Shown here: piece by piece, positions 12,586-22,290 of the stretch | How positions within the stretch are numbered: position 1 is the first letter of the stretch | How the letters are laid out: each line of letters starts with the position of its first letter | NCBI GenBank assembly: GCA_964036315.1 | Contig: OZ038517.1 | Location: 52,130,735-52,194,734, forward strand | From: Acanthosepion esculentum | Taxonomy: Eukaryota; Mollusca; Cephalopoda; Sepiida; Sepiidae | Direction of reading: 5' to 3' | DNA: 64,000 nucleotides | Notes under the pieces: generated by a model | What the model saw: the letters and a program-made list of their open reading frames with translations, nothing else | Told to the model about the DNA's origin: nothing | Database searches by the model: none | Translations under genes and position numbers: made by a program

Positions 12586-12766
12586 AATTAACGTTAAATT
12601 GCCTAGTAAAGACATTTTTTTTAAAAATCGTTTTTGTTAAATTTTTACGGGAATGGAAAATCGTTTTTGTTAAATTTTCAAAAACGATTTTCCATTCCCG
12701 TAAAATTTAAAAACGATTTAAAAAAAAAATATATCTTTATATTTACTAGGCAAGTTAACGTTAATT
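12586..12766. repeat. 181-bp palindrome
   Basis: The left end (AATTAACGTTAA.TTGCCTAGTAAA) is the inverse of the right end (TTTACTAGGCAAGTTAACGTTAATT). The inner segments TTTACGGGAATGGAAAA and TTTTCCATTCCCGTAAA also pair. The centre is near 12675. The arms are about 85 bp with small indels. It is probably a miniature foldback element or a replication-generated palindrome. Confidence 0.85.
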
Positions 12767-13211
12767 TTTCGGGGAATGAAAAAGTTTAAAAAACACAAAT
12801 TTTTATTTTAAATACAGAAATCAAAAAGTCAAAGAAAAGTATTTTTTATTTTTTTTTTTTTAATACTTTCACCCAAGCAAGGCAATAAAGCCACTAAGAC
12901 GTAAGGCGTTTACTGAGTGTTGCTGTTATGAGAAGCAAAATCTATACACTTAAGGAGAAAGAACAAGATTTAAAAAAATTTTTTTTTTTTTTTGAGGCAC
13001 ACCAGAAAAATTAAATTTAAATATTGATGGGGTCTGTTAGAAAATAAAATTCTTGGATTAAAATAAAAAGTTATTATTTTTTCTTAATGCCAATCAGTCT
13101 CAGAAAAAAAAAAATTGCTAATTAATTTTTGTAGTAAAGTCTAAGAAAGCGTTCTCAAAAAAAAAAAAAAAAAAAAAAAAAAAACTGGTTAATTTTAAAA
13201 GTAAAATCTAG
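12767..13211. other. AT-rich spacer with homopolymers
   Basis: Contains long A and T runs, including about 29 A residues near 13156. No gene is supported. Confidence 0.6.
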
Positions 13212-13223
13212 AATTTAAAATTC

Positions 13224-13657
13224 AGAATCTGTCTATATTTCTGAGATGAGGTATTATGTACAGTATTTACATTAGTCGGACTATTGTCCTCATCTTTGTC
13301 GCCATTTTTGTCACAACGTTTCGGCCGTTGTACGCTCCGGCCTTCTTCCTCAAGGACACATGGCACAGTGGATAAAGGCGTTGGTTAGATCCAGTGACAG
13401 ACCCAAAGAGTGTGAGTTCAATACCCGGTTCAGGCAGTGGAGAACTTTCAGAGGGAAAATTACCAGGAGATAACTGATAACTGACATCCATCAAACATGG
13501 CTCGTGGAACTAGAACAGTCTACCCCAGTGATCGAAATAAAGGGTTCGGTTCGAAATTCCAACCACCTGAAGAAGGCCGGAGCGTACAACGGCCGAAACG
13601 TTGTGACAAAAATGGCGACAAAGATGAGGACAATAGTCCGACTAATGTAAATACTGT
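13224..13657 (+). mobile_element. Hairpin retroposon with tRNA-like core, copy 1
   Basis: It is flanked by a 12-bp direct repeat AATTTAAAATTC (13212-13223 and 13658-13669), which I read as a target duplication. The outer parts are inverted repeats (CGTTTCGGCCGTTGTACGC at 13318 and its inverse at 13585). The middle has tRNA promoter-like boxes (TGGCACAGTGGATAAAGGC as A box, GAGTTCAATACCC as B box). Relative to copy 2 (50765-51277) the left arm has lost about 75 bp. Part of the arm is similar to hammerhead-type cores, but incomplete. Confidence 0.8.
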
Positions 13658-13779
13658 AATTTAAAATTCGTTTGAAATTTTGCTCTGTATGTTCATGCCT
13701 GTCTGCCTTTTGCCCCAATATGTATTTATGAAGAATTATTTTTTTTATTTGTAATCTGGCCTTTTTAGTGGATACTCAT

Positions 13780-14165
13780 ATTTGAAATAGTCACCCCCAT
13801 TTTTATTTAATGTTTTAAACAATGCGTCTTACGTATATCAGCATGTGCATCCAAGAAATCTTAATGAAGAAAATTTGCTTTCCAACAGGGATCGAACCTG
13901 CGTCTCCCTTTGCAGAAGAAATAACAATTTGACACGGCATACTTAAAAAGGGGAAAATAGAGCCTTGCTAAACTGTGATGCTCTTCATAGATGAGTGGGA
14001 AAGCACACCAGATCAAACAGTGATTTCTCCTACAAAGAGAGAGATGCAGGTTCAATCCCTGCCAGGAAGCACATTTTCTTTATTAAGATTTCATGATGAC
14101 ACAGGCCGATAGATATAATACACGCCGTTTAAATAAAAATAGGGTGTGTCCACTATAATAATGCA
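13780..14165. mobile_element. Foldback element with tRNA-like arms
   Basis: The left arm (TTAATGAAGAAAATTTGCTT, GGGATCGAACCTGC) and the right arm (GCAGGTTCAATCCCTGCC, AAGAAAATGTGCTT on the complement) pair over about 140 bp with mismatches. Each arm carries a T-arm/B-box-like hairpin, so it looks like two SINE heads in inverted orientation around a loop of about 95 bp. Confidence 0.6.
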
Positions 14166-14499
14166 TGTTTTCAGTGCACCTACAGCATTATTGGATGTGA
14201 CACAAAATCAATTTATTTACAGTCGGCTTAACAGCAATACCGTGGAAAAATTGGCTAAGCCCCCTTGGCACTTCACCTTTTGGTGCCAGACAGAAAATGC
14301 ACTATATCCACTCTAATAAGGTTTGAAGTTATATATTTATTCTACTATATAAATGTTATTTTTAGTCGGTACATATGCTTGAGTGGCTATTCCTGTTTTT
14401 TGTTTTCCTAAACAATAAAATTAATAACCAGTTAGTCAGGCTAAATTGTTATTGTATCATTATTAGTTTCACTGTTTGAGAAAAAAACAAAAAACGGGG

Positions 14500-14722
14500 A
14501 TAGCAATTAGATGGGTGACCACTTGAGAATACCAGGTGCTGTAAGATTGGATGTGCGGCTGGTGTAATGGTTAACAGCTTGAAATGAGAAATTAGAAAGC
14601 CAAGTTCAATTTCCAGTCAAGTTCGGTACACTCGCGAAATTTCACATTGAGAAAGGTATGAATCCATCTACTCTCTCCATCACCCAACTATGAGTAAATT
14701 GCAAGACAGCATGGACTCTATA

Positions 14723-14724
<2 letters not shown>
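14500..14724 (+). mobile_element. Composite 5S rRNA-tRNA SINE, copy 1
   Basis: Bases 14500-14548 match the 3' end of invertebrate 5S rRNA (AGATGGGTGACC, GAATACCAGGTGCTGTAAG). A tRNA-like head follows at once (GGCTGGTGTAATGGTTAACAG, AGTTCAATTTCC), then a SINE body (CTATGAGTAAATTGCAAGACAGCATGG) and a (TA)n tail. The same 5S-tRNA junction is present at 46905-47146 on the other strand. Confidence 0.75.

Positions 14725-14771
<47 letters not shown>
14725..14771. repeat. (AT)n microsatellite
   Basis: An almost pure (AT)n tract at the 3' end of the composite SINE. Confidence 0.95.
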
Positions 14772-14773
<2 letters not shown>

Positions 14774-14972
14774 CACAGTCCTATGGGTAAGGAAAACTTG
14801 GGATGAGTTACACCATGGAATTTTCTGTATCAAGTCTCATTTGTTACATCAAGTGGCGCTGTATCAAGTCCAGTTTGTTACCTCTTCATCACCGAGGCCT
14901 ATACAGGCCGAAGTATAGTTGGTACGAGGCTTGCCACATATTGTAACGGTCTGTATTTTAATTCTCAGTAGT

Positions 14973-15036
14973 GGATGCGCACTGCTGATGAGTCCCAAGT
15001 ATGGGACGAAACAGCTGTCCAGTGCTTTCTGCATTC
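14973..15036 (+). ncRNA. Type I hammerhead ribozyme, complete core
   Basis: This is a self-cleaving RNA motif. Stem I pairs GCACTG (14979-14984) with CAGTGC (15020-15025) and extends as GGATGC with GCATTC. The core CTGATGA is at 14985-14991. Stem II is GTCCC/GGGAC around AAGTAT. GAAA is at 15008-15011. The very short stem III is the palindrome ACAG/CTGT. Cleavage would follow C15019 in GTC. Every conserved core base is present, so it should be active. Short stem III hammerheads of this kind are known from Penelope-like elements and metazoan retrozymes and are thought to work as dimers. Confidence 0.92.
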
Positions 15037-15191
15037 TGTTGAGGTTTCTTCTAGACGCGATGAATTAATTATAATTGTCTCAAATCCTCCTAATTATTTC
15101 TATCTGTATATCCTTGCTTGAACCGGTTTCTAATGCTCTTGTATACCGTTTGCCTCCTATCGTAACTGTTCGGGTTTCAATTCTCGGTAGT

Positions 15192-15255
15192 GGATGCGCA
15201 CTGCTGATGAGTCCCAAATATAGGACAAAACGGCCGTCCAGTGCTTTCTGCATTC
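15192..15255 (+). ncRNA. Type I hammerhead ribozyme, core mutated
   Basis: This has the same architecture 219 bp downstream. Stem I (GCACTG/CAGTGC and GGATGC/GCATTC) and CTGATGA (15204-15210) are identical. Stem II is reduced to GTCC/GGAC. Stem III is ACGG/CCGT, ending at GTC (cleavage after 15238). The GAAA strand reads AAAA: the invariant G12 at 15227 is A. This change should abolish or strongly reduce cleavage. Stem III differs from copy 1 but still pairs, a compensatory change. Confidence 0.88.
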
Positions 15256-15322
15256 TGTTGAGGTTTCTTCTCAACTTGATGAGTTACTTAATTATTATCT
15301 CAAATCCTCCTATTAATTTCTA

Positions 15323-15350
15323 TCACACACACACACACACACACAAATAC

Positions 15351-15421
<71 letters not shown>
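15323..15421. repeat. (CA)n(CATA)n(TA)n compound microsatellite
   Basis: A run of CA, then CATA, then TA, at the end of the hammerhead repeat and the start of the next foldback. Confidence 0.95.
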
Positions 15422-15425
<4 letters not shown>

Positions 15426-15710
15426 GGGGAAAAATGCATGACAAAGTGGGAAAAGATTTTGGTAATGAGTTTTGTCCTTTAGGACTTCATTGGATATCAA
15501 CTAACAAAAATGATAAAAAGAAAAAGAAACTAAATGAAATCTGCTAGATTCAAAAGTATGAAAAATAAAAAAAAATATTCAAATTTAAAATTTCCAGCGT
15601 CCCATGATTATGTGCATGTGTAGCCACACCAACAAATTTAGTCCTAAAGAATGAAACACGTCAAACAAAAACTTTTTCCACTTTGTCATACATTTTCCCC
15701 CTATATTGTT
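15422..15710. mobile_element. Foldback repeat with hammerhead-like remnants
   Basis: TAGGGGAAAAATGCATGACA and the following AAGTGGGAAAAG at the left are inverted at the right (CTTTTTCCACTTTGTCATACATTTTCCCCC). Further in, AGTCCTAAAGGACAAAAC (minus strand) and AGTCCTAAAGAATGAAAC (plus strand) resemble the stem II plus GAAAC part of a hammerhead. It ends in AT microsatellites on both sides. Confidence 0.65.
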
Positions 15711-15739
15711 TATGATATATAAAAATATATATCATTATT

Positions 15740-15905
15740 TCACATATATATATATATAATTATCCATATAAACATATATATATATATACATATAAACATA
15801 TATATATATATATACATACATATACATATATATATATACATATAAACATATATATATATACATATACATATATATATATACATATACATACATATATATA
15901 TGTAT
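15740..15905. repeat. AT-rich microsatellite, (TA)n/(CATA)n
   Basis: Complex alternation of TATATA and CATATA blocks. The tyrosine/isoleucine-rich frames it opens are artefacts. Confidence 0.95.
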
Positions 15906-16078
15906 AAAAAATAATTCCAAGAGGATAGAATCCAGGTAGAACTCATTGTCCAGGATAGAGTAAAGATAAAATAAAAAGGCTTAAACACTAATACTCCATA
16001 GTCATAATTTATTCCATTGGAATCGTAAATACGATCCAATTCATCAGACCTACAAATTCAAAAAGAAAACAGAAAAAA

Positions 16079-16131
16079 CAACTCCGGGAATAAAAAATAA
16101 AATTTAGTTTTATTTTTTATTCCCGGAGTTG
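16079..16131. repeat. Perfect hairpin, 24-bp arms
   Basis: CAACTCCGGGAATAAAAAAT at the left is exactly inverted at the right around a 5-nt loop (TTTAG). A possible terminator-like or foldback remnant. Confidence 0.95.
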
Positions 16132-16629
16132 ATTATTAGAGTGGAGTGGCAGAAACTATGGAACTTCTGCCCAAACAATAAACTGTACAAAATTAAACCA
16201 ACTATAAGAGCATGGCATCAGAAACACCAAACTAGAAACATTTAAGTTTTAATTTTGGTCTAATTAGATGATATCAACTGCAATTGTGACATTGTCCTGA
16301 ATAAGATGATAAACTACATCCAATAGCAAGGCCTCTAACCAGGAGGTTTTAAGGAGCATGGAATCACCTGTTAATTACTAGTGTTCCCAGATCCACCCTA
16401 ACCCGGGGTGGTAGCACCTGTTAATGTCTCAGCTATGGGCAATTAACCTCCCCAAACTGGGATGAAAACACTCTGAAAGTATAAAACTACATTTTTATCA
16501 TAAAAAATTTGCCCGCAATACATTTTTGTAAAAGAAATTACTAATGCTCTCAAGAAAATTAAATTTTGTCATATAATGACCCATAAGGAGTTGATGTGCC
16601 ACTAAACAACAAAGCAATATATAGTGGAG

Positions 16630-17200
16630 GTAGGACCATTTTTGTTAAATTGAATGCCTTCAACTTCTTTGACCATATTTTCATGCTAATTGTTCTGATG
16701 AATTTTCCTCTATGGTACCCAGATTTAACAAATTTAAATGCAGTACTACATTAGCAACATGGTCTCATCCATTTACAGTTGAAATGGTGAGATGTAACAG
16801 TAAGTTCTATGCTAACAGTTTCTTCTCTTGCACTTCTTGCTTTTAGAACTCTCTTCCGGCTTCTTGCTTTCCAGCCAACTTTGATCTTCAGTAATTTAAA
16901 TGCAATGTCAATCATTATCTACTGTCATCCTGATTACTCTTCTATTGTTCTCACTCCTTATTGATGTTTCTCTTTTTTCTTATTCATTCACACCCACTAA
17001 CTCCTTGTGTCTTAGTGGCTTTACTGCATTGACTGGGGTAAATTTTAATGCAATGTCAGTCGTTATCTACTGTCTTCCTAATTACACTTCTATTGTTCTC
17101 ACTCCTTGTCAATGTTTTTCTTTTTCTTATTCTTTCACAATTGGTAACCACCTGCATCTTAGTGGCTTTACTGCCTTGCATGAGGGGAAATGATTAAATA
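16630..17200 (+). mobile_element. LINE 3' end (family 1)
   Basis: Broken frames give the C-terminal end of a LINE reverse transcriptase protein (pattern SHPFTVEMVRCNSKFYANSF, then NSLPASCFPANFDLQ with stops). A 3' UTR follows, ending GCTTGGGGTGAAATGATTAAA-like. A ~145-bp segment of the UTR is duplicated (16899 and 17045). Related copies lie at 31470-31990, 23060-23200 and 32330-32530. Confidence 0.75.
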
Positions 17201-17201
17201 A

Positions 17202-17202
17202 A

Positions 17203-17251
<49 letters not shown>

Positions 17252-17331
17252 TGGATAATTAACATTATGGGAATGACTTTGAAATTAAGCAGTGAAGGGG
17301 TTAAACTGAGTGCCTGCAACTTAATTTTATC

Positions 17332-17376
<45 letters not shown>
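17202..17376. repeat. Two (AT)n microsatellites
   Basis: AT tracts at 17202-17249 and 17331-17376 with a unique spacer between them. Confidence 0.95.
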
Positions 17377-17379
<3 letters not shown>

Positions 17380-17394
17380 TAAAAAGAGACAAGA

Positions 17395-17817
17395 GGAAAA
17401 ACTATTCTTTTTTGAAAGTAAAAGATTTATGTTTTTAGGCCTGATTGTGTATTTTCCGTGTTGACAATACATGTTTAAAATAGAATATAGAATCCTGACA
17501 AAGTTTTTAAGAAATTCGACAAATGGCAAAAGTTTAATTGAAGATAGATTTGATTACAACATGAACTGAAAATCATAAAGGAAAGATACAGAATAAATAT
17601 TAACGGCTTTTTTAAAAGTCATTCATTTTTTTTCTTTAATCACAAGAAATGCCAGCTTAGGGAAAAAAATATTATGATACCTTATTTAATGAAAAACACA
17701 AACACACACATTTCTTTCTTTTTTTCTTTCATTTTCAGACCTGATGATACCTAGAATTAAAAGTTTTCCATTTTGTCAAATTTCTTTAAAATTTTTTTGG
17801 ATTCTATATCCTATTTT

Positions 17818-17882
<65 letters not shown>
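17395..17882. mobile_element. Dispersed repeat with microsatellite ends (copy 1)
   Basis: Shares AAAGATACAGAATAAATATT, CACAAGAAATGCCAGC, TTTCTTTCTTT and ATTCTATATCCTATTTTA with 23800-24350. It has a CTGATGATACCTAG motif and ends in (CA)n(TA)n at 17819-17882. Both copies end in the same TATTTTA-ACACA block. It may derive from a Penelope-like or SINE-like element. Confidence 0.6.
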
Positions 17883-17884
<2 letters not shown>

Positions 17885-18046
17885 CATGAAAATAAATATT
17901 TGCTCAGATATGTTTATCCAGATTAATTATTAATGTAAATTATGGATTGTTTTTTTATTTTTTTGAAAAAGAACAATCTCCTTTTATGCTTGTATAAAAA
18001 ATTAATATTCACAACTGTAAAATAATTTCATTTTTTATTTTATTTT

Positions 18047-18086
<40 letters not shown>
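18047..18086. repeat. (CA)n(TA)n microsatellite
   Basis: CA repeats passing into TA repeats. Confidence 0.95.
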
Positions 18087-18376
18087 TATTATTATAAAAA
18101 CATGAACCCTTAAAAAGTCATGAGATTATATTTATTTCATTGCGGTTGGAAAATTGAGGCCAACTCTTCAGATCTCGTATTACAAATAAAAGAGGGAAAG
18201 ATTTCTGCAGGCCTGAAAAACAAATTCATGTAAATATGGAGATCTAACTTTGTGGAAGGGGAGGGAAAAAGGTTTATATCTAAAATTGTCGAAAGGGGAG
18301 GTAATGAAAGAGATAGTATGTATTCAGAGAGAGGGGAAAACAGAAAATATTTAAAAATTTAATGTGAGACAAATAC

Positions 18377-18381
<5 letters not shown>

Positions 18382-18418
<37 letters not shown>
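18382..18418. repeat. (AT)n microsatellite
   Basis: Pure AT repeat. Confidence 0.95.
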
Positions 18419-18422
<4 letters not shown>

Positions 18423-18571
18423 CATAATAAAATTAATTATGAATACTCCACAGATATTTTAAAATGTGTATAATAGGTTGAAATACCAAGGTTTACAATA
18501 ATAGTTTCTCTTTTTACTACTCATGTCATAAAAAACTCTCCAAACCATATTTAGTTACCTCCCTTTAAACA

Positions 18572-18705
18572 GTTTCAGTGGTCACACACTGATGCAGTGT
18601 TCCTCGCTCCATTTGTAAGAAATTTAACTTACAGAATAGTTTTAGTGGCCATGTATTGATGCAGCTTTCCTCGCTCCAATTGTAAGAAATTTAACTTTCA
18701 GCTAA
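18572..18705 (+). repeat. Tandem duplication, 67-bp unit
   Basis: Two units share TTCCTCGCTCCA.TTGTAAG and AAATTTAACTT. No function is apparent. Confidence 0.8.
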
Positions 18706-18709
18706 CACA

Positions 18710-19735
18710 ACAATTTGTCTCTGACAATAATGGATACTATAATAATTACTTTATTATAAATGATGATGATGATGGATATGTTGAAAGTACTTGGTAATAA
18801 AATAAATATGTATAAACACAGTGATATTCTCTCATCTTTCAGTAATGACATCAAAAAACTTATCTGAGAGTATGAAAGGATCTTAACAAAAATAAGTAGA
18901 CAGAATATGTTTAAACTGTACAACAAAACATGTCTTAATATATATATATATATTCATACATGTTTCATTAAATAATATAGATAAGTGTTGTCTATATATT
19001 TTATGTAAGTTCTTTTCATATCGTCTGATAAGCTTAATAACATTATCATTAAACAATGAAAGAAAATCACAATATTGATACATATTTTTAATCCATTTCA
19101 GCTTACATAAGCCATTATCAAAGATGTCAAATATATATTTTTTAAATTAAAATCTATAATCCCAGTATAATATATAACTGCTGTAACCAGATATTTTTAT
19201 TAAAATTTAAATTATATAACAGTCAGTCTATACCCAGCACCTGAAGACTGCATTGTGCATGAAACCTCGAGTTGTGCTGTCGGTGAGCAATAATGTATAT
19301 TTTTTAATATATACTTAATAGCTCTGTTTTATTACATCAAGCATTGTTTTTTAACACCATGTGCAATATGTTATAATTATATATATATATATATATATAT
19401 ATTATTTTTTGTATAACTGACATCATTAAGGGAATGGCCATAGAATTTAATTACACAGTGAAAGTATTTGTTAATTTCATCCTTTTTAAGGTGATTTTCC
19501 TTACCTGGAATCCTTACACAAGTCTTTCTTAAAGACTTTAAGAACTTCTGGTATAGAGTTAATACTGAGCCCAACATAGCAGGCTGAAAGGATTAAAATT
19601 CCAGGTAAAAGTTTTGCTCATATTTAGTTACATAATTGTATTATGCATAAAGAAATACGTTTTTTTGTTTTTTGCTACTTTTGTGCTTGCTGTTTTTCTT
19701 GGTTTGATTTTTATTAAAAACATTTTTTATCTATT
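18710..19735. other. AT-rich 5' flank/intron of the zinc-finger exon
   Basis: No coding exon seen. Contains short AT microsatellites (18939-18953, 19378-19401) and a hammerhead-like motif (CTGAAGA at 19232, GAAAC at 19251) that I do not accept as a ribozyme. Confidence 0.5.
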
Positions 19736-19738
19736 TGC

Positions 19739-19740
19739 AG
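19739..19740 (+). other. Probable splice acceptor
   Basis: TTTTTTATCTATTTGCAG ends here. A pyrimidine-rich tract and CAG directly precede the zinc-finger exon, so the finger array is probably the last exon of a gene whose 5' exons lie upstream and were not recognised. Confidence 0.5.
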
Positions 19741-19819
19741 GTCTTCAGCGAATATGGACTTACGGCTGAAACAAATTTTCATTTGTATAAACAGAACCAT
19801 TTGCAGATAGTTAAAAATA

Positions 19820-20914
19820 TTGTTTCATTTGTTACACAAAGTGCCTTTTGAGATTTTGAAAATTGTTTTAATTTTATACAAAAATTCTATAAAATATTTA
19901 TATTTGCAAACTTCTAAAGATACCGAAATTAAACTTGTATGTATGCTCACCAGATCTCATGACATGGAAATAACTGAAACTAACTTTCAATTCAAGATTG
20001 GTAATGCTAATTTTTTTGACACATCTAATATTAAAATTGATACCAAAACAAATTCTGAAGAAATATTTTACTGTGAAATGTGCAAGTGTACTTTTTCAGA
20101 TCGTTCCAACCTTGAATATCATATAAGCATACACAGTAGCAAGAAACCATATCACTGTGAAGTTTGCAAGTTAATATTTTCAGAGAAATCGCGACTTAAG
20201 CGGCATATGCGGACACACACTGGAGAAAAACCCTTTCCTTGTAATGTTTGTGACTCAAAGTTTGCTCACAGTTCACATCTAAAGACACATATGCTGAAGC
20301 ACACTGGTGAAAAGCCCTTCAAATGTGATGTTTGTAGTGCAAAATTTTCCAGAAAAGAACACCTGAAAAGCCATGTGGGAACACATACTGGAGAAAAACC
20401 ATTTCACTGTGAGTTTTGTGAGGCAAAATTTTCACGGAATGAACACTTAAAAAGTCATATGGGAATACACACTGGGGAAAAACCCTTTCACTGTGATATA
20501 TGTGGAGCCAATTTTGTACGAAATGCAACTCTAATTCAACACCTGCGAATACATACAGGAGAGAAACCTTATCAGTGTGAGTTTTGCACATCAAAGTTTT
20601 CACGAAGCCATCACCTCAAAATTCACATACGAACACACACTGGAGAAAAACCTTTTCACTGTGATATTTGTGGAACAAAATTTTCTAATAGTACAAATCT
20701 GAAAACGCACAAGCAGACACACACAGGCGAAAAACCTTTCCACTGTGATATTTGTGGGTCAGATTTTTCTACCAGTTCTGTTCTTAAGACACATATGCGA
20801 ACACATACTGGCGAAAAGCCCTTCCACTGTGACATTTGTGGTTTAGAATTTTCTCACAATGTAAGTCTGAAAAAACATGCTCTCACTCACTTGGATGAAA
20901 GCTGTAGAGTATGA
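19820..20914 (+). CDS. C2H2 zinc-finger protein, 10 fingers
   Basis: The protein is a probable nuclear DNA-binding protein of the Kruppel-type C2H2 family; its target and role are unknown. The longest frame is 364 residues. The first 48 residues look unlike a zinc-finger N-terminus (hydrophobic, LINE-like), so the ATG at 19964 (MEITETNFQF) may be the true start. Ten consecutive CX2CX12HX3H fingers fill roughly residues 84-357. Nine TGEKP-type linkers join them, except the first (SSKKPY). There is no KRAB, BTB or SCAN domain in this exon. The last finger (SHNVSLKKHALTH) and the first (SDRSNLEYH) closely match those of the minus-strand gene at 53331-54446. An AATAAA lies at 21667. The family is known to be massively expanded in octopus. 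Confidence 0.9.
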   Translation: MFHLLHKVPFEILKIVLILYKNSIKYLYLQTSKDTEIKLVCMLTRSHDMEITETNFQFKIGNANFFDTSNIKIDTKTNSEEIFYCEMCKCTFSDRSNLEYHISIHSSKKPYHCEVCKLIFSEKSRLKRHMRTHTGEKPFPCNVCDSKFAHSSHLKTHMLKHTGEKPFKCDVCSAKFSRKEHLKSHVGTHTGEKPFHCEFCEAKFSRNEHLKSHMGIHTGEKPFHCDICGANFVRNATLIQHLRIHTGEKPYQCEFCTSKFSRSHHLKIHIRTHTGEKPFHCDICGTKFSNSTNLKTHKQTHTGEKPFHCDICGSDFSTSSVLKTHMRTHTGEKPFHCDICGLEFSHNVSLKKHALTHLDESCRV

Positions 20915-21245
20915 AATTGCCTTTATTAATTTGCAAAATTTTGAGAAAAATCTGTAAAAATGTTTCTATCATAATTTTTATCAGGAAATGTGAAAAAGAA
21001 AACAAAAATGCAAAAATATTTGTGTGCATTTTCTTTAACTGTTAAAGTTTGTGGGTTTAAATTTTCTACCAGTTGTTCTTTTTTTACCTTTCAATTAACT
21101 TTAAATTTTTTTTACGTTTTCTCTAAAGTGAAATTGTTTAATAGAAAATTGTTATCTAATTCTTTTTTTTTTAAATGGAGGAATTAGTTTATTCCTCTTC
21201 CAGACGAACTTCCCGAAAGAAACTCAGCCTGTCTATGAAAAATTC
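20915..21245 (+). other. 3' UTR of zinc-finger exon
   Basis: AT-rich non-coding sequence after the stop. A degenerate repeat of finger-coding sequence (GTTTGTGGGTTTAAATTTTC near 21048) hints at a former extra finger. No close polyA signal is obvious before 21667. Confidence 0.45.
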
Positions 21246-21246
21246 T

Positions 21247-21375
21247 GTCAGTATCTGTCTATATTTCTGATATGAGGTATTATGTACACTATTTACATTA
21301 TTCAGACTATTGTCCTCATCTTTGTGCCATATTGTGACAAAGATGAGGACAATAGTCCAAATAATGTAAATAGGG
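21247..21375. mobile_element. Short derivative of the hairpin retroposon
   Basis: CTATTTACATTATTCAGACTAT and GTCCTCATCTTTGT are followed at once by their inverse, giving a small palindrome. It keeps only the outer arm sequence of the 13224/50765 family and lacks the tRNA core. Confidence 0.75.
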
Positions 21376-21379
21376 TAAA

Positions 21380-21524
21380 AATTCTTTCCTCTGTGATGTG
21401 GAAGTTACACCTGCTATAATTTTAGGTCAGCAGGCCAAGAGTACCCGTGATTGTTAATTCTTGATTTTATTTTAATCTGACTACTTGTTGAACTATGAAC
21501 GTAATACATTTCTAACTGAATGGC

Positions 21525-21565
<41 letters not shown>

Positions 21566-22290
21566 TATTATATTTAGTTGTTAAATTTTTTTAAAGAAAA
21601 ATATTCTGGCAGGTTTGTTTTTTCATAATCTACATACAGTATGAATTCTAAATATTTTTTCAGTCCAATAAACATGTTTTCAAAAATATATCAGTCGTTA
21701 GTTATTTCATGCAAGGATCAACAAACTATAACCATTTCTGACCAACTGTAACAGTTCATCCAGATAGCAGACCATATAGAACATGCTATTGCATAGGAAC
21801 AAAATTTTGTAGCTTTTTTCAATAGGTGACATCCAAACACATTTCGTTTCACATTATCGTCATACCATGGACACCCATGTAGAAAGAGAAGAGGTGGTTT
21901 TATCTCGATCTCAAGTGTTCGATGCACCAGCCCATGGTTCCTTTCGGAGTCTTCTAAGCAGCATCCACTTTGACTGAAGGAGTCAAAGGAGTGGATCGGG
22001 AGCTTTTAAAGATCAAGTGGCAGCAAAACCAGAAATAGAGTATATCCAGCTACTGGTCTATATTAACAGTTATGCTTGGAATTGGGAGAGAGTTCTAGTA
22101 CGTGCATGTCATGCAATTCCGAAGCTTTCATTCGTATTACCAACCATCACATGGGGTTAGATTCAGAATGCTGAAAACCCCCAATCCACTTCTTTACTTC
22201 CCATTCTCCTTTAGTCAATGTGGAGGCCACTTAGAAGACAGAACTTCAAAAGGAATCATCTGCTGGTGCATCAAACACTACCAACCATTA
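21380..22290. other. No gene recognised
   Basis: Includes an (AT)n at 21534-21563. Sequence at 21720-22160 is more complex and could be an old retroelement fragment, but no frame is convincing. Confidence 0.4.

Larger units (their letters stand above)
14943..15322 (+). repeat. Tandem 219-bp repeat carrying hammerhead ribozymes
   Basis: Two successive units share TTCTC.GTAGTGGATGCGC, CCAGTGCTTTCTGCATTCTG, TTGAGGTTTCTTCT and CTCAAATCCTCCTA. The second unit runs into a (CA)n/(CATA)n/(TA)n microsatellite. Tandem monomers of this size with one type I hammerhead each resemble retrozymes and the terminal repeats of Penelope-like elements. Confidence 0.8.

Noticed and set aside
13568..13615. Hammerhead-like CTGAAGA, GGCCG/CGGCC hairpin and GAAAC in the hairpin retroposon
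   Set aside because: An extra A separates the core from stem II, no cleavable NUH triplet closes stem III, and no stem I partner is present. It may be a distant relic, but is not called a ribozyme.
15735..16039. Tyr/Ile/Met-rich frames at the AT microsatellite
   Set aside because: Translation of TATATA/CATATA blocks, not a gene.
19228..19275. CTGAAGA ... GAAAC ... GTC motif upstream of the zinc-finger exon
   Set aside because: The first base pair of stem II would be C-T and stem I does not pair well, so it fails as a hammerhead on inspection.
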